Positions 21,680 through 33,595 of a DNA stretch of 64,000 nucleotides are shown here, in pieces. Numbering within the stretch: the stretch's first letter is position 1; every line of letters starts with the position of its first letter. Both the position numbers and the translations under genes were made by a program. The DNA comes from Triticum aestivum (taxonomy: Eukaryota > Streptophyta > Magnoliopsida > Poales > Poaceae). Under the pieces are notes generated by a model that saw only the letters and a program-made list of their open reading frames with translations, was not told the DNA's origin and made no database searches. Location of the stretch: assembly GCF_018294505.1 (NCBI RefSeq), contig NC_057795.1, forward strand, positions 515,908,795 to 515,972,794. Reading direction: 5' to 3'.

Positions 21680-24100
21680 TAGTGGTTGGCTGGGTTTGGT
21701 GGGCGTACATAGAAATATTGTCACATAGGGCCGCTCCCCGCTAGCTCTTTCTGCTCGACTGACCGATCTTTCCAGCCACCGGATCGGATCCATTGGCCCT
21801 GAGAGTGGTTGCGTCCGACGATTCATCCGTCGACCGGTGTAAGTTGACGGCAGACTACTTTTTTGTTTCTGATTCTGAAACCTAGGAAACGCTATGATGG
21901 CGAGGAATGTTAATTTAAGCACGCTACTTCATGTGCACCATTGAGCTGTGCTGACATGATGGTGCACCAAAACGAAGGCATGTCTTGGAATATCAGTTTC
22001 TCTCTTTTTCTTTTTCTTTTTCTTTTTGCGAGACTTGGAATATCAGTTTCGTTCTCAGCTAAAAGCAAAAGCCTGCAATAGCTGAGAGTTTCAGCAAAGC
22101 TTGGTGGAGGAAATTGTCGATGGGGTAGAAGATGATCAACATTTTTACCCCAGGCAGTATGATGTATGCATCTACTCGTACTGTATTAACTCCATGCAGA
22201 ACACCAAAAAGTGGACGATGCAGGAGTGTTGAGTGTATATGTCGTCTGAGTAGTCTGAATGTGGACAAACTGTTGCAGACCTTAAGCTGGTGGCCTGCCA
22301 TTAATCATTGAAACTAGAGGTAAATGATAATCTCATAATTGTTCTGTACCACTAGTTCACACGGATAATTCAATATGGTGGCATATCACTTCTGAACTGA
22401 AGGCACGTGAAAGCCTCATGTGACCTTCACTGCGAATGACAAAAAAACTGTTTAGCCTTTTATGGGGGCTAGCTTTTGCTTTCTTTTTTCAGAGAAACTG
22501 CTGGTTTCCTGCAGCGCCACATATTCAATTATATCAATTATTCATGGAGAATGCAGATTCCTTTGTGAACTTCTCAAGTTAACTATGGCCCTCAGGGTCA
22601 AATCCGTAACCACCTTTGTTTAAGCTTTTCATTTGCCGTCCTCTTCTCGATCTTGTGTTGTCGGAATAAAATTAGATCACTGTTCTCTGAAAAATATATT
22701 CTATTTGAAGCTCTTTTTTATCTGCGTGTCATGTGTGTGACTGTGTATGCTGCTCGCTTGTTGCTTAGAGCTGCGTGGTTGTTGCAGTGGAGCTCGCTGC
22801 TTTAGCCCGATTGGATGTGCATTGTACCCTATGTGATCTGATCTGGTCTTTTTGACTGGGACCCAATTAAAGCGTCGCGTTCAGTCTTGGTAACCAAGGT
22901 ACACACCCGAATAAACGCCAAGCCTAATGCTTCAAGGCGAGATTACCTCGGAATGGATATGAATTAGTATTCCTAATGTATGCGTAGCAATCAGTAGCAA
23001 ATCACAATGGAAGCTCTTCTGCGTCTAACTAATCAATCGCGCGTCACTTTATCTTAGGTCATTTTATACGGCTCTGGCACTAGTGGTATTTTAGCAGTAA
23101 CTAGCTAAGCATGAAACACTTGCTTGCAAGAGCGTAAAGTTTGCAGTTCATTAAGGTTAGGCCATTGGTTCATGTATAATTAAGCTCTGTCGTATGTTTG
23201 CCGCCGACTGCTGTTTATAATATTTTAGAAAAAAATGTTTGCCACCCAGGAAAAAGAGAGGAGAAAACACGGACGGTAACAACTAGCCCTTGGTTTGCAA
23301 TTGCACCACCACACATCTGCAGTGCAGGTAGATCGATGCCAGCAGGAGATCTTCACGTTGGTTACGATGTGACAAAAAAACATCTGCGGCCAGTTAGTTG
23401 CGACGCAAACGTCTCGCCGTTTTTTCGCGTCGATCTGGCTAACTATCTTCAAGTTGAAGTATCATCACCAGACACTCTCTTCAGTCTTGGCTCACGTCGC
23501 CTGGGCGTTTGGCGTCATGGAGCGAGTGGTTGGCCATGCACCCGCGCTTCGCTTCCCGCGGCCGTACGTGTCTTCCTGCTGTATCCAACGAACCCGTCGG
23601 CTTTCCACGGGCGAGGCGTCGGGGCCAAGCTTACGGCCGGCCGATCGTACGAGGCCGGCAGTAGATATCTTAAACTACGATTCGGTCAGTCTCGGGTTGC
23701 CATCGGAGTATCGATCGCCTCTCAGCTAGCTGCTGCGCGCGCATGGTGGACGTGCTGATGATTGCGCGTCTGGTCGAGCCGGGGTTCGATCGCATCATCG
23801 CCCGGGAGAAAAAGAGGAGAAAGAGAAAACCCCCGGGAAAACTACTCGTGACCCGCCGGCAAAGCATGGATGGATGGCTACGCCTCGTTTGTTTTAGCAC
23901 ACAAACCAAGTTCTAGAAAACAAAGGGCATTGCGCATCGGTGGTATTTCCGACGTAGTGATTGCTGATTATAATCAAGTTCACCGATTCCATGCCGTTTG
24001 ATTCTGTTCGGAGATTCGTGCACTGCCATCCCCGCCCTCCTCTCCGGGTGGATAGGCTTGAGTTCAAGGATCAGCCTAGAGGGGTCTTTGGAAATTTGCC
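21680..24100. other. Intergenic, no gene recognised
   Basis: There is a short (CTTTTT)n tract at 22000-22027. A 186-codon frame at 23198-23758 has no recognisable domain and an unlikely composition, and I do not accept it as a gene. Composition is GC-richer at 23480-23900. Confidence 0.4.
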
Positions 24101-24146
24101 AAAAATGTAGATGTAATTTCAAAAAATTATGAAAAAGACAATCCCC

Positions 24147-24200
24147 GCTAGTTAGGTCAAGGGATCGTCTTTCTCTTCACATTTTCTTGATCTAACTAGC
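24147..24200. repeat. 15-bp inverted repeat (hairpin)
   Basis: GCTAGTTAGGTCAAG (24147-24161) pairs with CTTGATCTAACTAGC (24186-24200) with one mismatch across a 24-nt loop. It stands at the left edge of the TTGCCATG-rich domain and may mark an element end. Confidence 0.5.
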
Positions 24201-24284
24201 GTTTTTACCCAAAAATTCACTCCGCATTTGACTAGAAAATCAAATCCAATTTTGGTATTATTTGTACAATAACCTTTTCTAAAA

Positions 24285-26135
24285 TTTTGCCATGAAAATG
24301 TATAGTTGTCACGATACAATTAAAATTTCATGATGCAGCTAGTAAATTTGCCTTGATATAAGCAGACTTTTCTCTACATTTTCCATGTTCTTGCCATTTT
24401 TTTAATCATATCGTGCCGCAACTTGGGAATTGATCGATTTTTTGTTGTTCTGATAAGGTGTGATCATTTTATCTAGTTTGGTTAATTTTTTCATGGCAAC
24501 TAAACACACTTCTACAATGCAACTAAACATACTTTTTCTACGGCAATTAATCATTTTTTGTCAGGGCAACTAAAGATGAATTACCATCAAACTAGTGATC
24601 AAGAACAAAATATAGGTGCAATTACCAAAAATAAGGCATTCTCTCCTAATTGTTGTTTTAATAACCCCACCAATTTTCGACGGCTACTTGTTTCGAAGAC
24701 GTATTTTCTTTTCTTTTCCATGGTTATTCGTGTGTCAATAGGATGACAATTTCACCCTCAAACCCGATATGTGTCGCCATGACAACCATACAACAATTAC
24801 TTTTTATGCCAACCATATGACAATTACCTTTTTAGTTGGTCCCTCGCAACTTTTTAGATAGGTATGTCAAATTAGGCGATATAGTTTCACGAGGATGAGT
24901 TGCACACTCTCATTTTGCCATGAGTTGATGGCACTTTTTCATGAATATTGCCATGTGAACATCACAAACTTTGAATTTGCCATCATGTACATAACCAAAT
25001 AGTTCTAATTTTGACATGCGAAACACCACAACATTTTTCTAAATTTCCATCATGTGTGGAAACAAAAATATTCTAAGTTGTTATGTGACCAGTGCAAACT
25101 TAAGTTGACATGCCTTATAAAACATTTTTCTCCAAAGTTGCCATGATGTCTACAACAAAATTTTCAAAAATTACTATGTTTCCATGATTATCCAGATTTT
25201 ATATGCAAATAACATGACTTGCCTTCATGTTCAATTACATTTGCCATGAGAATTTTTATGTATTCTCCTACAAATTGCCATGTTTTATAAAACATAAATC
25301 TAAACTTTGCCATATCACAGTTTTTTTCAGTTTGCCATGATTTAGGAAATTAATCTGTCTAAAATTTTCATGTGTTTTTACAATTCCTTGCAGGCTCTTT
25401 TGCCTTCATTCATGAAAATTAATTTATCAAAAAAAATCATGTCACCATTGCTAACATGTTTTCTAAAATTTCTCATGCTTTTTAATGGATAAATCCTTAC
25501 TTTTATCATAATTTTGGCTTTCTACCTTTCGTAACATCTTCTAGTCTTTTTTCTTTAGAACTTAAGTTCCCATGATTTTATATTGACTATTTTTGAACAA
25601 ATTTTGCAATGAATCATAACATGGCAATGTTATTAACATGATGATTCCATGCTAGATTATTGACACTTGTCCTGTGTCCCACAACTGGCATCCTTCAACA
25701 CAGATTTTGGCCATGCTATTTTTTGTTTCTATTTTTGATAATACTATTTTGAGATGGAATTTCTATTACCCCTGCAAATTATATGTATTCTTTTCATGTC
25801 AGTTATATTATTTACATCATGGCGGTTTCATTGTATGCACCATGCCAAATTTTCTGCATATCATCTATTTTTTATCATGGTGAATCTCATAGTTATAGCA
25901 TGGCAATTTTTTTACAATCAACAATGAAATTTTTAAAATATTTTTTAACCATGGAAACTTTGTCCTACTCATGGTGGCAAATAATAAAATTAAGTCATGT
26001 TTAGTCAATAGACTTGGCACGACAAATTTGTTATAATCAAAATGTCATTTTTTTTCAAATTAGTTTTAGCACTTCTAAAACTTCATTCATAATCCTAGTG
26101 GAAGACAATTGCATTACATCATGGTAAATCCACCC
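24285..26135. repeat. AT-rich domain dense in TTGCCATG / CATGGCAA
   Basis: About 1.85 kb of noncoding sequence repeats the word TGCCATG or its complement CATGGCA at irregular spacing (for example near 24291, 24493, 24917, 24945, 25138, 25243, 25278, 25335 and 25622). Many further one-base variants occur. There is no fixed period and no coding potential. Confidence 0.6.
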
Positions 26136-28385
26136 GTCATAACATCATAATTTTTTCTTCGAATGATTGCAAATTTGTGTCTCTAACTTAACTAGTTTTT
26201 GGTTTGTGGAGGAACATAGTAGTTGGGTTGAGGCAGAATTACATTTGTTTCTCTATTTTCTTGTACCATCTTTGATTTTTATGCTCCTATATGCATGTTT
26301 CACTTTTCATGTGGCAGATTTAGTTTCTTACCGATAGCAATTTTTGGCACAAACAACATTGTTACTTCCCACAACGTAGTTCCCTAGTATTGCCAAGTTA
26401 GATATTTTTTGTCAATCTAGGGATGACCCAACCGAATAAGCATATTTGTTGAGATTTAGAATATTTTTTTGTCTTTTTCCTATAATTTTCTTTGATTGCA
26501 ACTTAATAAGGCATCACAAACTTATTTTTTGAATGATGGCAGCTTGTGTCCCACTTTACGATTTTGGGGGTTATGGAAGGAAGTTATAGGAGGAAGGTGT
26601 GGAATGGGGGGAAGTGGGTGTAAAGGGAGGGGAAAAGTGGAGGATCAGGGGGAAGGTACCGACAGTGGGGGGAGGGGCGAATGATGGGGTCACGTTGGGA
26701 TCCCAGGCCAGAAACATTTGCTGACTGGGAAAACTATTTGCTCGTCCCCCCTCGTTGGGGGAATGATCGTTCGCTGCAGCCAACATCCGGGTGGGGGAGG
26801 GGGGTCATCTATCTATTAGCGTCCTTTTACTCTTTTTGGGGGAACTTACATATACATTTTTCCGTGAAGTTTTGGTTATAGGTGTATCAAATACCGAGAT
26901 CGATTGAACTCTCGGTCTCGAGGGTCGCCATCCATCAACTTAGATGTAAGAAAGGGCATTGGCTATGATGGTGCACTATGATGGCGATGGAGTTGTTCCT
27001 AAAGGCGGACAAGTTTCTTCAATATTTGTTTTTTTTCTCTAAGTTCGTCCAATGGCCCTTTCATATGTGTCAATATGTGGTTTAGGTTTGAGGTCAGATT
27101 CAAAATTCGCCTAGAGCTCAAGCTTAGACAAAGGTAGGGGCATCACTGATGATGGTGTACAAGCACAAGATTGCGGTGGCGTTGCATTTATGGGGATATA
27201 AGAGGGTGTTGGTGGTGTTGGAGGAGGGGTGGGTTACCAATGCCTAGTCGGGTAGAGAAAGAGCTCGAAGGGGTTGATGTGAGGGTGAGGTGACATATCC
27301 AGCGGTGGTGCGTCATCGAGGATGATGTGGAGGAGCTTGGGAACAATGATGCCAACTATGCATCGGAGGGACTTGGCAACATTGGGAAGGCTGAGTGTTG
27401 TCGACTAGTAGTGTAAGCATTCGTGGGCGGGGTCCCGGTGAGGAGGGCTATGGTTAGGGAGGCGTAGTTATAACAAAGGATCTACATATCCTATATTCCT
27501 AGTTTCCTACATAACAAATTGGTATTTTGCTTCCTCACCGTGACATATAAATTCGCACATTTAATTCATACTAGAGGCTAACGCGCGCTTCGCCGTGCCG
27601 TTCATCACTCGCGTGATTAAGTCTTTTTTCTCTAGCAGGTTATTGCGTTTGGTTGTTTTGTTTTGGTTTATGTGTTGGTTGCGTTTTAGCAATGTCCTTA
27701 AGGTGTTTTTTTTTCAAATTCGTATATCATGCTGGGGTGCGGCTACCGACGGTATTTGTTCAGAAAAAAGAATGGAGTTGTTCGCTGCATGGTTGTGGTG
27801 TACTTACACATTTCTGCCTCGGTGCCAACTGATCGTCGATGTGTGAGCCACTCGGGAGCTCCTATTTCATGACGAAACCATGGAAATGTTGTTATAACAT
27901 TCAGGTGGACCGGGTCATGAAGGTCATGCTCGCTCAGCTTGTCTCCCTACTCCACCCGCTCACTTAGCATTTTTTTCTGCTCGCTCCACTCCTATCTTAT
28001 AAATGCCAACTATTTTTATTTGAATTTTTTTGTTAAATCTTAGATTATTAACATGTTGCAAACTAAAAAGGAATGAATTTTGAAGATATTTCGAAATTGT
28101 AAACATATTCAAAAATCTGAACAAAAAAGTTCACAAACTTTAAATTTTTTATTTACTTTAAATATGTTCACAAATTTTAAAAATGTTCATGAACTTTAAA
28201 AATAATCAGCGATTTTAGAAAAATGTTCATAAATTTTCATGAATTAAAATGCAAATAAGGAAATTTTATAATATAAAAGATAAAAAAAAGGAAAAAACAT
28301 GAACCTCAACCTAGCACACACCCTTACAGGAGCGCCCAGTGAACCCATAGCCCCCGATTTACCAAGGGGGCTTCAAATCTAGAGA
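26136..28385. other. Gene-free, mixed repeats
   Basis: Purine-rich G tracts lie at 26560-26800 and AT-rich sequence with 'AAAATGTTCATGAA' words at 28000-28260. I see no recognisable gene, element end or RNA. Confidence 0.35.
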
Positions 28386-28456
28386 TATTAGAATCTTTTT
28401 TTTTGAACATCAGTACAGACACAAGCGCTCATATACACGCGTATTATTAGAATCTT
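28386..28456 (-). mobile_element. 5'-truncated SINE/LINE-like insertion with TSD
   Basis: A 47-bp insert (28398-28444) is a poly-T run followed by GAACATCAGTACAGACACAA and related sequence. It is flanked by perfect 12-bp duplications, TATTAGAATCTT, at 28386-28397 and 28445-28456. This is the signature of target-primed reverse transcription with extreme 5' truncation. The insert is related to the left part of the element at 28485-28775. Confidence 0.75.
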
Positions 28457-28484
28457 ATTAATTCATATATACTAGGTTGCCAAA

Positions 28485-28775
28485 TATTTTTTTTTATAAA
28501 CACGGTACAACGCAGACACCCACAAGTCACAATCACATACATACACTCACACGTATGAATACATAGACGCACTCTCTATCTCTATGAAAACTTTTAAGAG
28601 ATTGAGCCGGCGAGTTTTGAGTTTGATGAAGTCACCAAATGCGTCTCACTATCAAAGAAAATGTCACCTCCCACTAAATGTACATTCCGCCTTTATGAGG
28701 TACCAAAGCGACAAATCTAAGATTTGATCTCTGATGGGCTGAGGTACGACTGCGCTCCTAACCATCCAGCGCTGC
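28485..28775 (-). mobile_element. tRNA-derived SINE-like element
   Basis: Read on the minus strand, it opens with a tRNA-like head (TGGTTAGGAGCGCAG as A-box-like, AGATCAAATCTT as B-box-like). It continues through a body with 'GAGTGTATGTATGTG' and ends in an A run (poly-T at 28485-28494 on the plus strand). Similar sequences are widespread in grass genomes. The boundary on the tRNA side is approximate and no clear duplication was found. Confidence 0.55.
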
Positions 28776-30004
28776 TGATCCTCAAGTTTGCCACTGTTTC
28801 TGACAGAACTTGCGTAAGGTTAGGTGATTGGTAATTAGAGCCACACGTAACGTGGTCGAAACATATCATGCCCTGCGTTTCTTAGTCATCAAAACGTGAG
28901 ATCCGCATGAAAAAAAAAAATGCAACATGCGCCCATGTGCGCTAAGCCAGCCGGCCAATTGTCTAACCGGGAATGCGACAAAGTGTGGTTGGTATAGATA
29001 TGGACCAAGAACGCCTGGCAGTGGTGTACGAGGACCACACCTTGGACCACGACGGCTAGTACAGAACTTCGAAAGATTATCATCTCCAGCTATCTTCGCA
29101 GCGATGATCTGAATACTAAACTGTTAAACTGTGTCTTCGATCCAAACCAACAACCACCGTACATGCATGCATGCATGCATGCCTGGCCAATCCACGATGG
29201 CCAGACCGGCAACGTAGGCGCGACTTCTTTTTCTTGCTCTCCTGCGACGAAACCGGGTCACGTTCTTAAACATAGCGACGCAACGTTGCGAGGTGGACGT
29301 GCGTGGCGGAGAGAAAAGAAACGTAGCCGGTGTGGTGCCCGGTGGCTATCCGCGAGCACCAAACTGTCCCCGAGGCTGTGCCACGGCGTGTTCCTCGGTT
29401 GGTGCATCGCTGAATCGATCCTAGGATATCTGGAGCAGTCTACAACGACATGTCGGCCTACCTCGTCGTCGTGAACGGGAAGCTGGAAGGGGAATGTTTC
29501 TGAGACCCTGACAACAGTGCTGCGGAATCGCAGGGCAGGTCCGAGGAGGCAGGGACGAGACTTGCCCTGAGCCCCACGCGTGTCTCCATCCGTACTCCCG
29601 CGTACGTGGCTTGATTTGATTAAAACAAAATAAGGCTCGGACCCACCTCATTAAAATCAGGGGGGAGATGATTAGATTAGAAAGAAAAAAATAAAAAAGA
29701 CAGCCGTGGGATAAAGTGAGAGCATGAGGAGAAAGCAGGCAAGCAGGATCCATGAGGCAAGGCAGGCGAGGCGCTTTTTTGGGTACTCCGCTGCGGAGAG
29801 AAAATTCAGTGCGTCCAGTCCACGCCTACATTTGGCAAGAATCGACACATCAACTTCACCCTAGATCTAGCTAGCTCAGCCTGCAGGGAGCAAGCAAAGC
29901 TGGGCAGCAGTTTGATGTCACGTCAGATACCCATCAACATCAACAGTGGTGGTTGGCCTCTCTTTTCTCAAAACGAACAGTGGTGGTGCAACGGTGATCG
30001 TCGA
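28776..30004. other. Gene-free spacer
   Basis: I see no gene. Scattered frames of about 60-110 codons overlap on both strands without domain similarity. The (CATG)n microsatellite lies inside. Confidence 0.35.
29162..29182. repeat. (CATG)n microsatellite
   Basis: Five uninterrupted CATG units at 29162-29181 plus one further base. No coding context. Confidence 0.9.
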
Positions 30005-30195
30005 GCTGAAGCGTCTACAGCAATTGGGCCGGTGGGCCAGCCCATTTCGCACACAGTTGAAGAAAACCGGTAGAATGTCTCGCTGAAGCGACTACAGTAA
30101 TTGGGCCGGCCCATTTCGAACACGGTTAAAGAAAACTGGTAGAATGTCTCGCTGAAGCGACTACAGTAATTGGGACATACCATTTCAAATGCTTA
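30005..30195. repeat. Three-copy tandem repeat (77/69 bp)
   Basis: Units start at 30005, 30082 and 30151 with GCTGAAGCG[A/T]CTACAG, followed by AATTGGG and, in the first two, 'GGCCGG...CCCATTTCG'. Copies 1 and 2 continue through 'GGTAGAATGTCTC'. The third copy is partial. Confidence 0.8.
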
Positions 30196-30510
30196 ATTAA
30201 CATTTTTATATACAGGATTAAAAAATTCATCATTTTTTAATACATGGTCAACAGTGTTTCCATACACATTTAACATATTTTAAAAGCTTGATTAACATTT
30301 TGCAAACACTGGTTCAACATTTTTTTCAGATGCTTGATTAACATTTTTTGGATACACAATCAAATTTATGCATACACTTTTTAGTTTTTTGTATGCATTT
30401 TTTGTATATGTGATAAACATTTTCTCCATACACATTTAACATTTTTCAAGTGCTTATTCAACATTTTTTAATGTTTTATGTATAGTGATTTTTCTAATAT
30501 ATTTACTTAG
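30196..30510. repeat. Degenerate 'GATTAACATTTT' repeat stretch
   Basis: The words TTGATTAACATTTT, CATACACATTTAACAT and TTCAACATTTTT recur at irregular spacing of about 40-60 bp. The sequence is AT-rich and noncoding. Confidence 0.5.
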
Positions 30511-30639
30511 AATATTGGGAGGTGTAAACAAAAGTAAATAAAGCAAAAACGAGAAAAAACATGTATAGAAAAACAAAAGAACAAAATGAGGTTGTTGTTC
30601 CCGCACGCGTAAGCCGGCCCAACTCGCGCCACCCTTAGG

Positions 30640-30885
30640 CGAGGGTTCCTACCAATGCACTGGAGTAAATCTATCGCGGCAGCATCACTGACGATTCCCC
30701 CATTACTTTCATTTTTGCAAATGGGCGCCTGCAGCGCCCCGTGCAGGGCTGGCCCATCAAGTGTTTTTCTTCCTGTATTTTAATCCAAACAAAATTGATG
30801 CTCAGACTCAGAGTCAAACCCACCACCTCTGTCACCAAGTAACCCGCGACAACCACTAGGCCACTAACCCACTTGTACACTGTTT
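30640..30885 (-). mobile_element. Possible tRNA-derived SINE
   Basis: The minus strand contains TGGCCTAGTGG, a perfect Pol III A box, and, starting 42 nt after its first base, GGGTTTGACTC, close to a B box. A non-tRNA tail follows towards 30640. There is no clear A tail or duplication, so the limits are uncertain. Confidence 0.45.
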
Positions 30886-32400
30886 CTTTGCTTTTCTCTT
30901 CTATTTGTTCGTCAGTTCGTTTTCTTTTTTCCTTTTCTTCTAGTTCTTGTACTTTTTTTCTTAAATGCGCGCTTTTTTAGTTTATAAACTTTTTCTTCGA
31001 ATTTGATGTTTTTTAGCCCTTCGACGTCCGCATCTCGAAGGAGGCTATTGAGCACCTGCTATGCGGTTGTACTACCCTCGAGTGCCTTCGTTCTGGGGAG
31101 ATCCACGAGTTCAGTAGCCTCCACATCGTCTCGACGGATCTTCGATCGATTTAGTCTTGCTGGTGCAACAACGATATGGTCATTGAGCATGCTCCTTTCT
31201 TTGAGAGATTGGTTGCACTTTGTCGAATAAGTCCATCAATACTCAGGGTCATTGACGCACCGAAATTATAGTCGATAAGTATTTTTTCTTGGATCCATTT
31301 GTACTAGTTTTCGACAATACCTAGAGGAAATATAATTTAGTGCTATCGTATTATTTTACCTAGTTGAGCAAGAGCTTTTGAGTTGAATATCTTTGCGTCA
31401 CTAACATTTGCATAATAACCATGCCACGACTAGAACTGTACTAAGTTTACATGTCAAGAAGAGGAGGGCAATCTAGATGTACCAATCGTAAGTGAACCAA
31501 AACCTTCTCGTTATTTTGTTTTAAATAATTGAGTTCCTTATGATTTAGATTTCTCTCTATCTTGCTCGACGACGACCAAGTTTAAACTTCAGGAGTTGAT
31601 GAGTGTTATTTTTACAATCCTCTAACCCGAGTTTAAACTAAAATATTTCATTAAAACCGAGATATTCGCTTCGATATTGCCACTAGTGACTAATGAATGC
31701 GAAGGATACCAAATATCCAATCTTTATTTTGTTGCCACGGGAAAAGGGCTATTTATGGACAAAATCAAGCCAATACATGAAAATGAGTAAAGTAGAGATA
31801 TAGGAGATCAAGTGGGAGGCGCCAGAGAAAAATATGGTGATGGTGTTCCATACGATTGTGCCCTAGGCGGGTCATATGGAGTGCCAACGGAGGCGTTTTA
31901 TCCACCTGAACAACCTTTATAAAGGGCGTGACGCCAAATGAACAACAGGACATAGGAGAACATCGTCATCTTCAGAGAAACCGTCTCCATCAACCCTAGC
32001 CGCCGCCATTTCCCATCTCCATAGCCACCACCTTCATCACCACCATAGCCATCTAGCCATACTTTTAATAGCGCATCACATTTGACACCTATTGTAAGAC
32101 ATATTATCAATCAATCAATCTTTATTATGTGTTCTTCAATGAGTTCTCCGTGTGGTCGGATCTTCATGTGAGAGTAGTTTAGTAAGGTCATGGGTTGAGG
32201 CAAGGGCCTTTCCACCCAATGCATTTATTGGAGGGATCAATGGAAGTACCTTGAATTAACTTCCTATATGTGTAGCCTAAAGTTGTTCCGTAGTTGTCTC
32301 TTGTCTCGTTCGCGTTCTTCATCCATCATGTACCCAGGATCATGGAGAGCGAGCCACAGAGAGGCTAAGGGCAGGGAGACCGTGATGTGTTATTCTGAAC
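30886..32400. other. Gene-free spacer
   Basis: No recognisable coding domain. 31890-32160 resembles a short 5' leader-like patch ('AACCCTAGCCGCCGCC' on the plus strand) but no following reading frame supports a gene. Confidence 0.3.
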
Positions 32401-33595
32401 TGTTGCAAAATGTAGCATGCAATTTTTAAAAAAAATCTACGCTCATGCAAGATCTATCTAGGAGATGCATATCAATGAGAGGGGGAGAATGTGTCCATGT
32501 ACCCTCGTAGACCAAAAGCGGAAGCGTTAGCTTAACGCGGTTGATGTAGTCGAACGTCTTCTCGAATCAACCGATCAAGTACCGAACGTACGACATCTTC
32601 GAGTTCTGCACACGTTCAGCTCAATGACGTCCCTCGAACTCTTGATCCAGTAAAGGTACGAAGGAGTCGATGAGTTTCGTCAGCACAACGGGGTGATGAC
32701 GGTGTTGGTGAAGTGAACCGCGCAGGGATTCGCCTAAGCACTACGACAATATGATCGGAGGAGTAAACAGTGGAGGGGGGCACCACACACGGTTAAGACA
32801 ATTGATGTGCTTTGGGGTGCCCCCTACCCCTGATATAGAGGAGGGGAGGAGGCCGGCCACAAGGGGCGCGCCAAGGAGGGGGGGGGGTCCTACTAGGACT
32901 CCCAGTCGTAGTAGGATTCGCCCTCCCTCTTTTTTCTTCTCATGGAGGGGGAAAAGGGGAAGGGAGAGGGAAGAGGAGAAGGAAAGGGGGGCGCGCCCCC
33001 TCCCCTAGTCCAATTCGGACTCCCCATGGGAGGGGGGCGCGACCACCCCCTGTGGGCTGCCTCCCCTCTCCCCTATGGCCCATGTAGGCCCAACAATTCC
33101 CGGGGGGGGGAGGGTCCGGTAACCTCCCGGTACTTCAAAAAATACCCGAACCTTTCCGAAACCATTCCGGTGTCTGAATACTATCGTCCAATATATAAAT
33201 CTTTACCTCTCGACCATTTCGAGACTCCTTGTCATGTCCGTGATCTCATCCGAGACTCCGAACAATCTTTGGTCACCAAAACACATAACTCATATAATAC
33301 ATATCATCATCAAACGTCAAGCGTGCGGACCCTATGGGTTCGAGAACTATTAGACATGACCAGGACACCTCTCCGGTCAATAACCAATAGCGGAACCTGG
33401 ATGCTCATATTGGTTCCCACATATTCTATGAAGATCTTTATTGGTCGAATCGCAATGTCAACATATGTTATTCCCTTTGTCATCGGTATGTTACTTGCCC
33501 GAGATTCGATTGTTGGTATCTTCATACCTAGTTCAATCTTATTACCGGCAAGTCTCTTTACTCGTTCCGTAATGCATCATCCCGTAACTAAATCA
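32401..33595 (-). mobile_element. BARE/WIS-type copia LTR, truncated by a second LTR
   Basis: It begins TGTTGCAAAATGTAGCATGC, a mutated version of the reverse-complemented LTR terminus, and follows the same order as the neighbouring LTR at 33596-35330. It breaks off where that second LTR starts. About 1.2 of about 1.7 kb remain. The missing part is not found on the far side. Confidence 0.82.

Noticed and set aside
23198..23758. 186-codon frame
   Set aside because: No recognised domain, no splice partners, and a competing frame on both strands. Likely chance in a GC-richer patch.
27570..27850. 'ACTAGAGGCTAACGCGCGCTTCGCCGTG' as an element end
   Set aside because: It resembles a common grass repeat word, but I found no partner end or duplication.
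31003..31230. 75-codon Ser-rich frame
   Set aside because: No domain, no promoter, and it sits in repeat-derived sequence.
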